64,000 nucleotides of DNA from FLUQ01 sp031550605. GTDB lineage: Bacteria > Desulfobacterota > Desulfovibrionia > Desulfovibrionales > Desulfovibrionaceae. Below, in pieces: positions 17,508-25,352 of this stretch. Made by a program: the position numbers and the translations under genes. Every line of letters starts with the position of its first letter. Position 1 is the stretch's first letter. The DNA is taken from the NCBI GenBank assembly GCA_031550605.1, contig JAVBOK010000011.1, positions 7,909 to 71,908 of the forward strand. The letters are read 5' to 3'. A model generated the notes under the pieces. The model made no database searches, was not told the origin of the DNA, and saw only the letters and a list, made by a program, of their open reading frames with translations.

Positions 17508-17543
17508 CGGGAAACCCTTTCATGATGAATGATGAAAGGGCCT

Positions 17544-18038
17544 TTATTCTTTCGCCTCCGGCTGATTGGAGCGGCGCAGAGCCACCGTGCCCGTCCGGGC
17601 CATTTCCTTGATTCCGAAATTTTCCAGCAGGCCCAGAACGGCCTGCAATTTTTCATAATTGCCGGTCACTTCCAGGGTCAGGTCGTTCAGGCTGACATCC
17701 ACGACCTTGCAGCGAAAGATGTCGGCCAGACGCAGCACCTCGCCCCGGCGCGACTCTTCGGCCTGAACCTTGACCAGCATCATTTCCCGCTCGACAGTCA
17801 CAATATCGTGAAAATCCACAACCTTGACCACCGTGATCAGCTTGCGCAGCTGTTTGACGATCTGCTCAATGATCTGGGCGTCGCCGTTGGTGGTGATGGT
17901 CATGTGCGACAGGCCTTTTTCCAGATGCGGGGCCACGTGCAGCGATTCAATGTTGAAGCCCCGGCCGGAAAAAAGCCCCGCCACGCGGGAAAGAACGCCC
18001 GGCTCATTTTCCACAAGAACGGAAAGAACGCAACGCAT
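17544..18038 (-). CDS. ilvN: Acetolactate synthase small subunit
   Basis: Regulatory subunit of acetohydroxyacid synthase, 164 residues. The ACT domain starts at once (MRCVLSVLVENEPGVLSRVAGLFSGRGFNIESL), and the C-terminal ALS_ss domain follows (ADIFRCKVVDVSLNDLTLEVTG). It binds valine for feedback control. The large subunit ilvB is not upstream in this window, so the usual ilvBN pair is split or ilvB is absent here. The start is fixed by the family; GGAG lies further upstream than usual. Confidence 0.95.
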   Translation of the reverse strand: MRCVLSVLVENEPGVLSRVAGLFSGRGFNIESLHVAPHLEKGLSHMTITTNGDAQIIEQIVKQLRKLITVVKVVDFHDIVTVEREMMLVKVQAEESRRGEVLRLADIFRCKVVDVSLNDLTLEVTGNYEKLQAVLGLLENFGIKEMARTGTVALRRSNQPEAKE

Positions 18039-18139
18039 GCGGCACCTGCTCTCCGCCGCCGGGCGACAGCCCGCGCGGCTCATGATAAAAGGGGGCGCCA
18101 AACCCCCGTTCCGCCCCTCCGGACGGCACTGGTCAACGA

Positions 18140-18370
18140 TTATTTGTCGTTGCGGGCATAGCGTTCCAGAATGGTGACCATCTTGGTCTTGCCTTCCAGT
18201 TTTTGCTTTTTCAACTGCCTGACCTGCATTTCTTCGGCGGGAGTGCGGTACGCTTTCGACTCCAGCTTTTCGAGCTGCTTTTCATACAGGGCGTGTTCGC
18301 CTTGCAACGTGCGGAGTTCCTCGTCAAGAGGGGCATATTTTTCCAGCAATGCGCGCTCTCTTTGATCCAT
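18140..18370 (-). CDS. DUF465 (YdcH-like) small coiled-coil protein
   Basis: 76 residues, highly charged and predicted helical (MDQRERALLEKYAPLDEEL, then HALYEKQLEKLESK, LKKQKLEGKTKM). This matches the small DUF465 family of unknown function that forms helical hairpins. AAAGGAGGAG before the ATG at 18370 is one of the strongest ribosome binding sites in the window. The gene lies 14 bases downstream of the DUF167 gene. Confidence 0.85.
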   Translation of the reverse strand: MDQRERALLEKYAPLDEELRTLQGEHALYEKQLEKLESKAYRTPAEEMQVRQLKKQKLEGKTKMVTILERYARNDK

Positions 18371-18384
18371 AACACACTCCTCCT

Positions 18385-18702
18385 TTAGGGTGCACCCGGG
18401 GGGCATAAAGCCCCCCAGTTCAGTTCTTGGGTCGCTGTCAGCAGCAGGGTTTTCTGCCGCGCCGTTTCGCCGCCGACGATGCGCAGCCGGTTGGGGCGTA
18501 CCCCCAGCTGCTTTGCCACAAAGGCGACCAGGGTTTCGTTCGCTTTGTTGTCCACCGCCTGGGCCGCGACGCGCACGCGCAGCCGTCCGTCCGTTTCGCC
18601 CGTGATTTCGCTCCGTTTCGCCCCCGGCTGCACCCGGACGAAAATATGCCAGGCGCCGTCTCCCAGGGGTTTCAGCCAGGCCGGGCAGGGTGTTGCCGTC
18701 AC
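18385..18702 (-). CDS. DUF167 (YggU) family protein
   Basis: 105 residues with the YggU core IFVRVQPGAKRSEITG, VRVAAQAVDNKANETLVAFVAKQLGV and VGGETARQKTLLL. YggU is a small cytoplasmic fold of unknown role that often sits beside YggT, as here (YggT ends at 18797 upstream). Family and start are clear; function is not. Confidence 0.9.
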   Translation of the reverse strand: MTATPCPAWLKPLGDGAWHIFVRVQPGAKRSEITGETDGRLRVRVAAQAVDNKANETLVAFVAKQLGVRPNRLRIVGGETARQKTLLLTATQELNWGALCPPGAP

Positions 18703-18796
18703 GGTGCATCTCCGGGGCGGGCCGCTGTCGTTCCCGGCAACGCTACCTCACGTTGCCGCCTTTCCGCAAGCGTCTCTTCGCGGCATCCGCCCGTGC

Positions 18797-19120
18797 TCAC
18801 AATGCCGGCCCGGAACCCACAAGCATCAGCACGGCCAGATGGTTCAGGCTGCGGATCAGGACCAGATCAAGGAACTGCAGGGCCAGGATGATCACAACCG
18901 GCGATAGGTCGAGCCCGTTGATGTAGGTGAAGGGCAGGTATCGCCTGACCCGCCACAGCACCGGCTCCGTCAGGTTTCGCAGGGTGCGCACGATGGGGTT
19001 GTACGGGTCGGGGTTGACCCAGGAAAGCAGCGCGGAAATGATAATGACCCAGGTATACAGCCAGATGACCGTATGCAGGATATAGGCGGTCGCGGAAATC
19101 AGGGTGGACAGAAAGTACAT
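18797..19120 (-). CDS. YggT family membrane protein
   Basis: 107 residues with two hydrophobic regions flanking a conserved loop (WVNPDPYNPIVRTLRNLTEPVLWRVRRYLP), the defining YggT pattern. Proposed in other bacteria to act in osmotic tolerance or division-plane functions; no specific activity follows from this sequence. It is upstream of DUF167 and DUF465 genes in the same direction. GGAGG lies before the ATG at 19120. Confidence 0.9.
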   Translation of the reverse strand: MYFLSTLISATAYILHTVIWLYTWVIIISALLSWVNPDPYNPIVRTLRNLTEPVLWRVRRYLPFTYINGLDLSPVVIILALQFLDLVLIRSLNHLAVLMLVGSGPAL

Positions 19121-19181
19121 GGAACCTCCGGAAAGACGGCTTTTCGGCTTATTTTTGCCTTAGTGCCCGGAAGAATCAAGC

Positions 19182-19214
19182 AAAAAAACGGGACCCCCGC
19201 GGGCGCGGGCCCGC
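19182..19214 (-). terminator. Rho-independent terminator of the HAD gene
   Basis: Immediately after the HAD stop, minus-strand reading gives a GC stem (GCGGGC/GCCCGC; 19209-19214 with 19199-19204), then GGGGTCCCG and seven T (complement of 19182-19188). Position and T-run support a terminator, although the stem does not directly abut the T-run. Confidence 0.5.
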
Positions 19215-19215
19215 G

Positions 19216-19842
19216 TCAAAACCGCAGCATGGTGCTGATCCGGGCAAAACTGTCGATATGGAGCAAGGCGTCAAGATCCGGATTGGCAAAACTCCAGAAC
19301 GGCACGCCCGCCGCGCGCGACGCCTGCTGGTCCACCAGGGAATCGCCCACGAAAGCCACCGCGTCCGGGGCGGCCGACCATGCGCCGAGTATCTGCAACA
19401 GCCCGTCGGGGTCCGGTTTGGGTCTGGCGTTGCTGATGGTCATCACCGGCAGGAAGAATTCCGCCAGACCGAAATGCCGCAGCACTTCGTGCACGGAATC
19501 GCTGCGATTGGTGCACATGGCCAGCGGCAGTCCCGCCCGGTGCGCCGCCCGCAGAAAATCGGCCATGCCCGGTTCCGGCCGCATCAGCGGCATGAAATGC
19601 TCACGGTACCGCATGGTGCGGCGCGCTTCAACGGCCGCTTCACGCCGGTCTTCCGGAACCAAGTGCCGCATCACTTCATCTGTGGAAACCATGTGCGCCC
19701 AGGCCGCCTGGGTTTCCGTCAGGGGCGGCAGGCCCGCGGCGGTCAGAATGTGGTTGTAGTAGGCCGTGTTGGCGTCTTTGGAATCAAAAAGCACGCCGTC
19801 GCAGTCGAAAATGAGGCCGCGGATCTGGTTTTGTCCCCTCAT
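19216..19842 (-). CDS. HAD-superfamily phosphatase (PGP/beta-PGM-like)
   Basis: 208 residues with the HAD motifs: FDCDGVLFDS (nucleophile Asp and acid/base Asp), CTNRSDS (motif II Thr), the Lys in ARPKPDPDG (motif III) and FVGDSLVDQQAS (motif IV). The helical C1 cap between motifs I and II is of phosphoglycolate phosphatase type. Start ATG 19842 follows AGGA and lies four bases after the stop of the upstream hypothetical gene. The substrate is unknown; such enzymes often clear phosphoglycolate or other small phosphoesters. Confidence 0.88.
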   Translation of the reverse strand: MRGQNQIRGLIFDCDGVLFDSKDANTAYYNHILTAAGLPPLTETQAAWAHMVSTDEVMRHLVPEDRREAAVEARRTMRYREHFMPLMRPEPGMADFLRAAHRAGLPLAMCTNRSDSVHEVLRHFGLAEFFLPVMTISNARPKPDPDGLLQILGAWSAAPDAVAFVGDSLVDQQASRAAGVPFWSFANPDLDALLHIDSFARISTMLRF

Positions 19843-19846
19843 GCAT

Positions 19847-20743
19847 TTATCCTGCGGGACAGAGAAGCATTTCAGGTGAACGGGAAAGGTGCGGGCTGTT
19901 TTCCGGCGGCCGTGAATGCCCGAGCGCCCGCCACAGGGGCAGGCAGGCCCACAACGTCGCGGCGCGCAGATGCGGGGGCCAGTCCGCGATGCATTCGGCC
20001 GCCTCTTCCGGCAGGGGCAGCAGCATGCCTGCATCCAGCATGTGCTGCCGCATTTCCGGATGCGCGGAAACGAAAACGGCTTCAGGCGGCATGAACGCGG
20101 CCATGGCGGCCAGGCAGGGCCGCCAGTCGGGGCCGCTCGCGGCGGTATCCGGCGGTGTGAAGAACAGGTCCCGCGCGGCGGCGTGCACAGCGGCGGGGTT
20201 TTCGTCCTCCGTGCCGACGGGGTCGCGCAGGGACGCGGCCAAGGCTCCGCCCGCGGACAGAACTTTTTCCCGCAGTTCGGCCAGTTCCAGCAGGCGTTCT
20301 TCCAGGTCCCAGGTCAGCAGCAGGACGCGCTGGGCGGCGGCCGGCGCGCCGGCGGGCGGATTCGCGCCGGCGGATGCGGCAGCGGGAGCGATTCCGGCAA
20401 AGCGCTTGAGCCGGTCCTTCTCTCCGGCGGACAGGGAACGGGGCAGGCCGCCGCTTTTCGCGGCGGCCGCTCCCGCCCATAAACCGGGGTCATCCGCGAT
20501 GCCCAGGGCTTCGCCGGCGGCCAGCAGGTCCGCCAGGGCAGATGCCGCCTCTGCCGGGGGAAAAGGGTAGCCTGCGGGGTGAAACCAGCCGTCGCCGGCC
20601 GTGCCGGGGGGCGGCGTTCCGTCAAGGGGCAGGCCGGGATGCATGAACAGCACGCCGGGGGGCACGGCAGGGGGCGCAAGCTGCCGGTGCAGCGTGGGCG
20701 CATAGATCAGAAGGCGGCTGGCGGTGCGGTTTGAAACGGTCAT
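19847..20743 (-). CDS. Hypothetical protein, Ala/Pro-rich
   Basis: Not recognised. 298 residues, no signal peptide or TM segment, rich in Ala, Pro, Gly and Leu. A probably helical part (WDLEERLLELAELREKV) lies mid-protein, and WRPCLAAMAAFMPPEAVFVSAHPEM is the most motif-like stretch. It is the first gene of a two-gene transcript with the HAD phosphatase (4-base gap). Codon use looks normal for the region. Function cannot be assigned. Confidence 0.65.
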   Translation of the reverse strand: MTVSNRTASRLLIYAPTLHRQLAPPAVPPGVLFMHPGLPLDGTPPPGTAGDGWFHPAGYPFPPAEAASALADLLAAGEALGIADDPGLWAGAAAAKSGGLPRSLSAGEKDRLKRFAGIAPAAASAGANPPAGAPAAAQRVLLLTWDLEERLLELAELREKVLSAGGALAASLRDPVGTEDENPAAVHAAARDLFFTPPDTAASGPDWRPCLAAMAAFMPPEAVFVSAHPEMRQHMLDAGMLLPLPEEAAECIADWPPHLRAATLWACLPLWRALGHSRPPENSPHLSRSPEMLLCPAG

Positions 20744-20918
20744 GCGGATCCTGGCTGGCTATGGTGGTATGCTGACTCCCAGTGTAGCCGTTCCCGCTCC
20801 GCTCCGCAATGGCGGCGGCGCACTGTGCCGCGATGAACGCCGAGCTTCCGCCGGCGCGCCTTCCCCTGCATCCGGCTCGATCCCTGCCTGTTGATCCCGC
20901 GAGCGCAAGCCGCCCGTC

Positions 20919-20947
20919 TTGACCGGGCGGGAACGCTGCTATATTTA
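20919..20947 (+). promoter_or_regulatory. Candidate sigma70 promoter for tatA
   Basis: TTGACC at 20919-20924 followed by TATATT at 20940-20945 (15-nt spacer) or TATTTA at 20942-20947 (17-nt spacer), ending about 20 bases before the tatA start. A reasonable match in a GC-rich setting; not tested. Confidence 0.5.
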
Positions 20948-20968
20948 CAGAGTACGCAAGGAGGCATC

Positions 20969-21172
20969 ATGCCCCATTTAAGCATGTCGGAAATTCTCAT
21001 AATCCTGGTCGTGGCCGTTGTGCTCTTCGGATACAAGAAATTGCCGGAAGTGGGCAAGGGGCTCGGGCGCGGCATAAAGAATTTCAAGCGGTCGCTCAGT
21101 GAGCCGGACGAGATAGACATCACCCCCAAGACCCCGCAGCAGGAACCGGAAAAGAAGAAGAACGACGCCTGA
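20969..21172 (+). CDS. tatA: Twin-arginine translocase TatA-type subunit
   Basis: 67 residues: an N-terminal hydrophobic helix (MSEILIILVVAVVLFGYKKLPEVG) with the TatA/E hinge FGxKKLPE, then an amphipathic helix (GRGIKNFKRSLSE) and a charged tail. It forms the pore-like part of the Tat system that exports folded cofactor proteins. HmcB in this window carries a twin-Arg signal, so the system has a client nearby. AAGGAGG precedes ATG 20969. tatC is not in the window. Confidence 0.94.
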   Translation: MPHLSMSEILIILVVAVVLFGYKKLPEVGKGLGRGIKNFKRSLSEPDEIDITPKTPQQEPEKKKNDA

Positions 21173-21217
21173 GCCCCGCCTGCCGGGCGTAGCGGGCGCG
21201 TCAGCTTGCGCCGTCAT

Positions 21218-21271
21218 CCGCCGTTGCCGCGCGCTGTCACAACAGATGACGCCGCGCGGCGGCGGTTTTTT
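21218..21271 (+). terminator. Rho-independent terminator of tatA
   Basis: Stem GCCGCGCG (21226-21233) with CGCGCGGC (21253-21260), extended by CCGCC/GGCGG around a 3-base bulge, then six T at 21266-21271. Lies between convergent tatA and cbiK. Confidence 0.7.
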
Positions 21272-21296
21272 CGGGCGTGGACCGCGCGCATCTTCA

Positions 21297-22151
21297 TCAG
21301 GCTGTATCCGCGGTGCGCGTTTCCCCGGCGCCGGGAATACGGTCCAGTTCCGCCAGGGCTTCGGTCAGGCGGTCGACCCACATGGCGGCAATGACGTCGT
21401 GTTCCACCATCCCCCGGGCCGCGACGCGGCAGCATATCCCGGCTTTTTCCAGCGTGTTCCGCCATGTCCCGGGCCCCTTGCCGGCCATGTCGCGGGCGGC
21501 GTGCCGCCCCGGCAGAGCGAAAAAGGGGACCAGGCAGGCCCTGGCCACGCCCTTTTTCCGCAGTTCGGGCAGCAGGGTTTCCACCCCCGCAGCCGCATTC
21601 AGCGTGCCCAGAAAAACAGGGGGATCCCCCCGGAGCAAAAGGGCCGCAAGATCCCGGTACCATGCCTGCGCGGCGTGTCTGGCCCCGTGCCCCACCCAGA
21701 TCACGGCTTCCTGCGCCGGGGGGGACGGGGGCGCGACCCGGCGCATGGCCTCCGCCATGTGGACGAGGGATGCTTCGTCCGCCAGCAGGGAGCGCCCCAC
21801 GACGACGGAAAGTTCCGGATGTTTTTTCCGGCTCAGGGCGGCCTGATGCAGCAGTTCGGCGTGTTCCGCGCCGGGAACCAGATGCAGCGGCTGTACCGCG
21901 ACGCGGCGGATGCCGTCGCGGACGAACAGGGAAAGGGCTTTGGCGACGCCGGCGCCGGGGGACTGCCCCGGCGTCAGGGCGGGACGGCGCGCCGCGTGCC
22001 GCGCGGTAAAGGCCCAGCGCAGAACGTTTGCGGGAAAGGCCGCGCGGACCTTTTCCTCGAACGCGCGCAGAGCCGGGGCCGCGTTGCGGGTCCCGGCTCC
22101 GAAGGCGACCAGTAATATGCCGCGCGGGCTCTCCCGTGCCGTTTCCGTCAT
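21297..22151 (-). CDS. cbiK: Sirohydrochlorin cobaltochelatase, CbiK type
   Basis: Inserts Co2+ into sirohydrochlorin in the anaerobic cobalamin pathway (some homologues also serve heme d1/siroheme). 284 residues with the CbiK chelatase opening GILLVAFGAGTRNAAPALRAFEE, PLHLVPGAEHAELL, WVGHGARHAAQAWY and LVPFFALPGRHAARDMAGKG; the two His-containing segments supply metal ligands. Start ATG 22151 is set by homology; the open frame extends upstream without support. No signal peptide is visible, so this would be a cytoplasmic form. The gene is downstream of the ferritin-like gene. Confidence 0.88.
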   Translation of the reverse strand: MTETARESPRGILLVAFGAGTRNAAPALRAFEEKVRAAFPANVLRWAFTARHAARRPALTPGQSPGAGVAKALSLFVRDGIRRVAVQPLHLVPGAEHAELLHQAALSRKKHPELSVVVGRSLLADEASLVHMAEAMRRVAPPSPPAQEAVIWVGHGARHAAQAWYRDLAALLLRGDPPVFLGTLNAAAGVETLLPELRKKGVARACLVPFFALPGRHAARDMAGKGPGTWRNTLEKAGICCRVAARGMVEHDVIAAMWVDRLTEALAELDRIPGAGETRTADTA

Positions 22152-22185
22152 GGACCGCAGCGGGGGCGCGTTGCCGCCTTTTCGT

Positions 22186-22668
22186 TCACGCAAGCCCCCT
22201 GGCCATGCGCCGGGCCTTGTCGTGTTCTGCCAGCAGGCGCAGGTGCTTCTGCTCCTCTTCGATACACGCCTGGATATGCGGGATTTCCGATTCCGGCACC
22301 ATATGGCGCATGGCGTTGAAAAAAAGGATGGTGTCCTTTTCAAAATACATGGCCTGCATCAGGGGCCTGTCCCGCAGCAGTTCCTGCTGTTCCGGCATAA
22401 ACAGGCTGTGGCTGTTCAGCAGAATGTCGACGTACTCAAGATATTCCGGGGCGGAGCTTCCGGCGGGCAGAGAAAGGCCCCCGACGCGCTGCAGCATGGC
22501 CTGAAAAATTTTCTCGTGGCGCTGTTCCTCTTTGGCCATGAAGGTGAAAAAATCCCTGTCTTCCTGTTCCGCCGCTCCGGATGCGGCGCTTACGTAAAAG
22601 CCGTGCCCGCGGCGTTCTATTTCTACTGCGGCGGCAATGACGTCCGCCGCGTTGACAAAGCTGGCCAT
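22186..22668 (-). CDS. Ferritin-like diiron (rubrerythrin-type) protein
   Basis: 160 residues of four-helix-bundle type. Candidate diiron ligands come from EIERRGHGFY, KEEQRHEKIF (ExxH), the EKDTILFF helix and CIEEEQKHLRLL (ExxH). There is no C-terminal rubredoxin domain, so it is an erythrin-like protein rather than a full rubrerythrin. Family members reduce peroxide or store iron in anaerobes. ATG 22668 lies inside the 3' end of the M15 peptidase gene. Confidence 0.87.
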   Translation of the reverse strand: MASFVNAADVIAAAVEIERRGHGFYVSAASGAAEQEDRDFFTFMAKEEQRHEKIFQAMLQRVGGLSLPAGSSAPEYLEYVDILLNSHSLFMPEQQELLRDRPLMQAMYFEKDTILFFNAMRHMVPESEIPHIQACIEEEQKHLRLLAEHDKARRMARGLA

Positions 22669-23657
22669 GGCGTATCCTCGGGTTGGGGTGGGCGGAAAAT
22701 CGTGCGCCCGGCGCATGAAGCGCGGGCTTCGCCTATAATAGGCTGCTTCGGCGCGCCTTTCAAGAAGAAAGGGCGGCCGGCGGAGTCCGATCCGGCGTGG
22801 GGCTTGGCGGGGTGCAGCAACTCGGGACGGTATTCGAAGTGCATGAAATCAAAGGCGCTCCATTTGCCGCCCCAGATGAATCCTTCCGCTTCAAACGCGT
22901 CCACCACAGCCTGAGGATATCCGCGCCGGACGGCGGTGACGCGTTCGGGAGACGGGCGCCACAGCCAGTACAGGCCTCTGTCCGCGTTCAGGTCAATGGC
23001 GATGCCGAAGGCGTGGGCGGAAAGCTGCCCCGTGTCCTTGACCGGCCGCCAGATGAAGGTGCCTGCCAGCGGCAGGACATACGCCGTGTCCGCGGGGTGG
23101 GCGGCCAGGTGATTTTTCAGGCGGGCCGCCACCCGCCGGAGGGCGGCGGATGCGCCGTGGCGGCGGTTGAAGGGCACGGACTGTCCCAGAAAATCGACGG
23201 TTTCGCAGTTGGCGCGCACGGCTTCGGCGCTGCCGCCGTACAGAGCCTTGAGCAGGGGGATGCAGCGCGTCCGTCCGGGGTCAAAGCCCCCGGCGGGCAT
23301 ACGGCCGCCCGCGCCCGCCGGATAGGGCCGGGCCAGGGTGTCCGCCAGGGTGGCGGGGAAGGGCATCTCTTTCGGCGGATGCTTGACCAGGATGGCGGCG
23401 AGCAGGGGAATCGGGGCCTGATCGTCCTTGCGGGAGATCAGATAATACCCGTTCCCGCCGGGCACGACGTCCGGGGCGAACTGGTCCATCAGCGCGGGAT
23501 AGGTCTGGCGCAGCAGGCGCGCCAGACCGGCTGCCCTGGTTTTGTCCTTTTCCGCGGCGCCATGGGACGGCGGTGCCGTATCCGCGGCGGACGCGGGGCA
23601 ACAGGCCAGCAGCAGAACGCCCGCCAGGACCAGCAGCGGAGCGCGGCCCGGCCGCAT
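22623..23657 (-). CDS. M15-family peptidase (D-Ala-D-Ala carboxypeptidase-like), secreted
   Basis: 344 residues. A Sec signal peptide (MRPGRAPLLVLAGVLLLACC...ASAAD) directs it to the periplasm. The M15 zinc motifs are SAHAFGIAIDLN (HxxxxxxD) and DFMHFEY (final His), preceded by the helical QAVVDAFEAEGFIWGGKW. It probably trims peptidoglycan peptides. The stop lies at 22623, so the last ~15 codons overlap the ferritin-like gene by 46 bases; the tail after RPELL is not part of the M15 fold and may be run-on. It starts one base after the DUF615 stop. Confidence 0.86.
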   Translation of the reverse strand: MRPGRAPLLVLAGVLLLACCPASAADTAPPSHGAAEKDKTRAAGLARLLRQTYPALMDQFAPDVVPGGNGYYLISRKDDQAPIPLLAAILVKHPPKEMPFPATLADTLARPYPAGAGGRMPAGGFDPGRTRCIPLLKALYGGSAEAVRANCETVDFLGQSVPFNRRHGASAALRRVAARLKNHLAAHPADTAYVLPLAGTFIWRPVKDTGQLSAHAFGIAIDLNADRGLYWLWRPSPERVTAVRRGYPQAVVDAFEAEGFIWGGKWSAFDFMHFEYRPELLHPAKPHAGSDSAGRPFFLKGAPKQPIIGEARASCAGRTIFRPPQPEDTPWPALSTRRTSLPPQ

Positions 23658-23658
23658 G

Positions 23659-24174
23659 CTATGTCTGCTCCTGCAGGGCTTTCAATATTCGGAACAGCTC
23701 ACGGTACGCTTTGGGCGGCCGCTTTTTTTCTCGTTCCTGCCTGGCGGTAAGGGCCAGATGCCGCAGACGGGGCAGTTCCGCGGCGGGCCAGTCCGCCGCC
23801 AGATCGCGCAGCGCCTGTTCCAGGTCTTCGCCCCCGGCGTTCACCAAATTGTCGCGCAGGTTTTCCACACGGTGCAGGGCGGCGGTTTCGGCCCGGCCGG
23901 GGGCGCGGTGGGCGTCCAGCTTTTCGCGCACAGCGTCTTCGTCCGTTTCACGCATCAGGCGGCCGATATACTGCATCTGGCGGCGCCTTGCCTCATGGCC
24001 GGTGTATTTTTTCCATTCGGCAATGGCCCTGACCAGATCCGGCGGCAGGCCGAAACCGTCCAGCACGGAAAGCGGCAACGCCGCCAGGGCGGCGCCCATA
24101 TCCTGGGCCGCCGTGCTTTCCCGTTTTTTTTGCGAACGGCTTTTGCCGTCCTCGTCATCATATGGTGCAGTCAT
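23659..24174 (-). CDS. DUF615 / YjgA (DarP)-like ribosome-associated protein
   Basis: 171 residues, charged and helical. The opening SRSQKKRESTAAQDMGAAL and the later WKKYTGHEARRRQMQYIGRLMRE are the YjgA signatures. In E. coli this protein binds late 50S intermediates. ATG 24174 is followed by a low-complexity acidic segment (APYDDEDG). It heads a short operon with the M15 peptidase and ferritin-like genes. Confidence 0.9.
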   Translation of the reverse strand: MTAPYDDEDGKSRSQKKRESTAAQDMGAALAALPLSVLDGFGLPPDLVRAIAEWKKYTGHEARRRQMQYIGRLMRETDEDAVREKLDAHRAPGRAETAALHRVENLRDNLVNAGGEDLEQALRDLAADWPAAELPRLRHLALTARQEREKKRPPKAYRELFRILKALQEQT

Positions 24175-24479
24175 AAAAAATACGCCTTTATCCCGGGGGA
24201 TTCCGTCGTTGCAACCTTTTTCTGTCCCGCGCGGAACGGACAGGGCTCTTGTCGCGGGGGCAGGGGGCGGAACCCCCTGACCGCCAATCCGCGAGGCGCA
24301 GCCCCGCCCGGATTGAGGCCAACCCCGCAAGGCCGGGCTTTGTCACGGCACGCCCGCTCCGGCGCTTTGCGGCGGCAATGGATGCCGCCCGCGCCTGCGT
24401 GGAAACCTGTTGCCCAAAAAGACTCCGGCATCAGCCGCCGCGAGGCGGAGCCTCTCTCCCGCGGCCTTGGTTTGCCCAC
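24175..24479. other. Intergenic region with palindromic repeat
   Basis: About 305 bases between UbiA and the DUF615 gene. No gene is supported. It holds several GC-rich inverted repeats, including the imperfect palindrome GGCGGCAATGGATGCCGCC at 24371-24389, which recurs in inverse orientation at 28446-28464 with related flanks (CGCGC before and CTGTTGCC after). It is probably a REP-like element. Confidence 0.5.
24371..24389 (+). repeat. REP-like palindrome, copy 1
   Basis: GGCGGCAATGGATGCCGCC, which can form a stem with GGCGGCA/TGCCGCC arms. Followed by CGCGC and, after a spacer, CTGTTGCC; the same order is found in the copy at 28446 on the other strand. Confidence 0.45.
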
Positions 24480-25340
24480 TCATTTCACGTACACGGCCGC
24501 CAGCACGCCGGCGAACAGGATGACCGACACGACTCCGTTGAGGGCGAAAAAGGCCAGATTCAGGCGCGACAGGTCGTCGGGCTTCACCAGGCCGTGCTCC
24601 CAGTACAGCAGGCCCGCGACAGCCGCGCAGACCGCGAACCAGGGCCAGGCAAAACCGAGTCCCCAGCCGGCCAGCAGCAAAAAGATCACGGTGTTGACGT
24701 GGCAGCAGCCGGCGATAAGCAGGGCCGAGGGGATGCCGAACCGCGTGGGCACGGAATGCAGCCTGTTCTGGGTATCAAACTCCAGGTCCTGGCAGGCGTA
24801 GAAGATGTCGAACCCCGCGACCCAGAACAGCACGGCCGTGGACAGCAGCGCCGGAGGCAGGGTGAAGGCGGGTTTTACCGCCAGCCAGCCAGCCATGGGG
24901 GCAATGGCCAGGACCAGGCCCAGCACGAAATGGCACAGCCAGGTGAAGCGTTTTGTGTAACTGTAAAGAGCTGCTATGGCCAAAGCCAGGGGCGAGAGGG
25001 CGAGACACAGATCATTCATGCGGAAGGCGGTGAAAATGAACCCGAGCGCCATGACCCCGCAAAAGCTCCAGGCTTCGAACAGGGTGATTTCGCCGGTGAC
25101 CAGGGGCCGGTCTGCGGTGCGGGGGTTCAATCTGTCATAGCGCACGTCCACGATGCGGTTGAAGGCCATGGCGAACGAGCGCACGCAAACCATGGCGATG
25201 GCCAGCAGGATCAGGTCGGTCAGGCCGGGCCAGCCGCCGGCCGCGGCAAAGGCGCCCATGAACGCGAAGGGCAGGGCGAAAACCGAATGTTCGATTTTGA
25301 CCATGCGGCAGAGTATTCCGACGTGAGCGAACAGAGGCAT
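24480..25340 (-). CDS. UbiA-family prenyltransferase (MqnP-like)
   Basis: Integral membrane prenyltransferase of 286 residues with about eight TM helices. The first Asp-rich site is AFNRIVDVRYDRLNPRTADRPL, the second DIFYACQDLEFDTQNRLHSVP; these bind the prenyl diphosphate through Mg2+. This two-site pattern and length match 4-hydroxybenzoate/futalosine-route prenyltransferases used for menaquinone in anaerobes (inference). It ends the transcript begun by the M16C gene, 12 bases upstream. Confidence 0.9.
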   Translation of the reverse strand: MPLFAHVGILCRMVKIEHSVFALPFAFMGAFAAAGGWPGLTDLILLAIAMVCVRSFAMAFNRIVDVRYDRLNPRTADRPLVTGEITLFEAWSFCGVMALGFIFTAFRMNDLCLALSPLALAIAALYSYTKRFTWLCHFVLGLVLAIAPMAGWLAVKPAFTLPPALLSTAVLFWVAGFDIFYACQDLEFDTQNRLHSVPTRFGIPSALLIAGCCHVNTVIFLLLAGWGLGFAWPWFAVCAAVAGLLYWEHGLVKPDDLSRLNLAFFALNGVVSVILFAGVLAAVYVK

Positions 25341-25352
25341 GGGGCACCTCCC

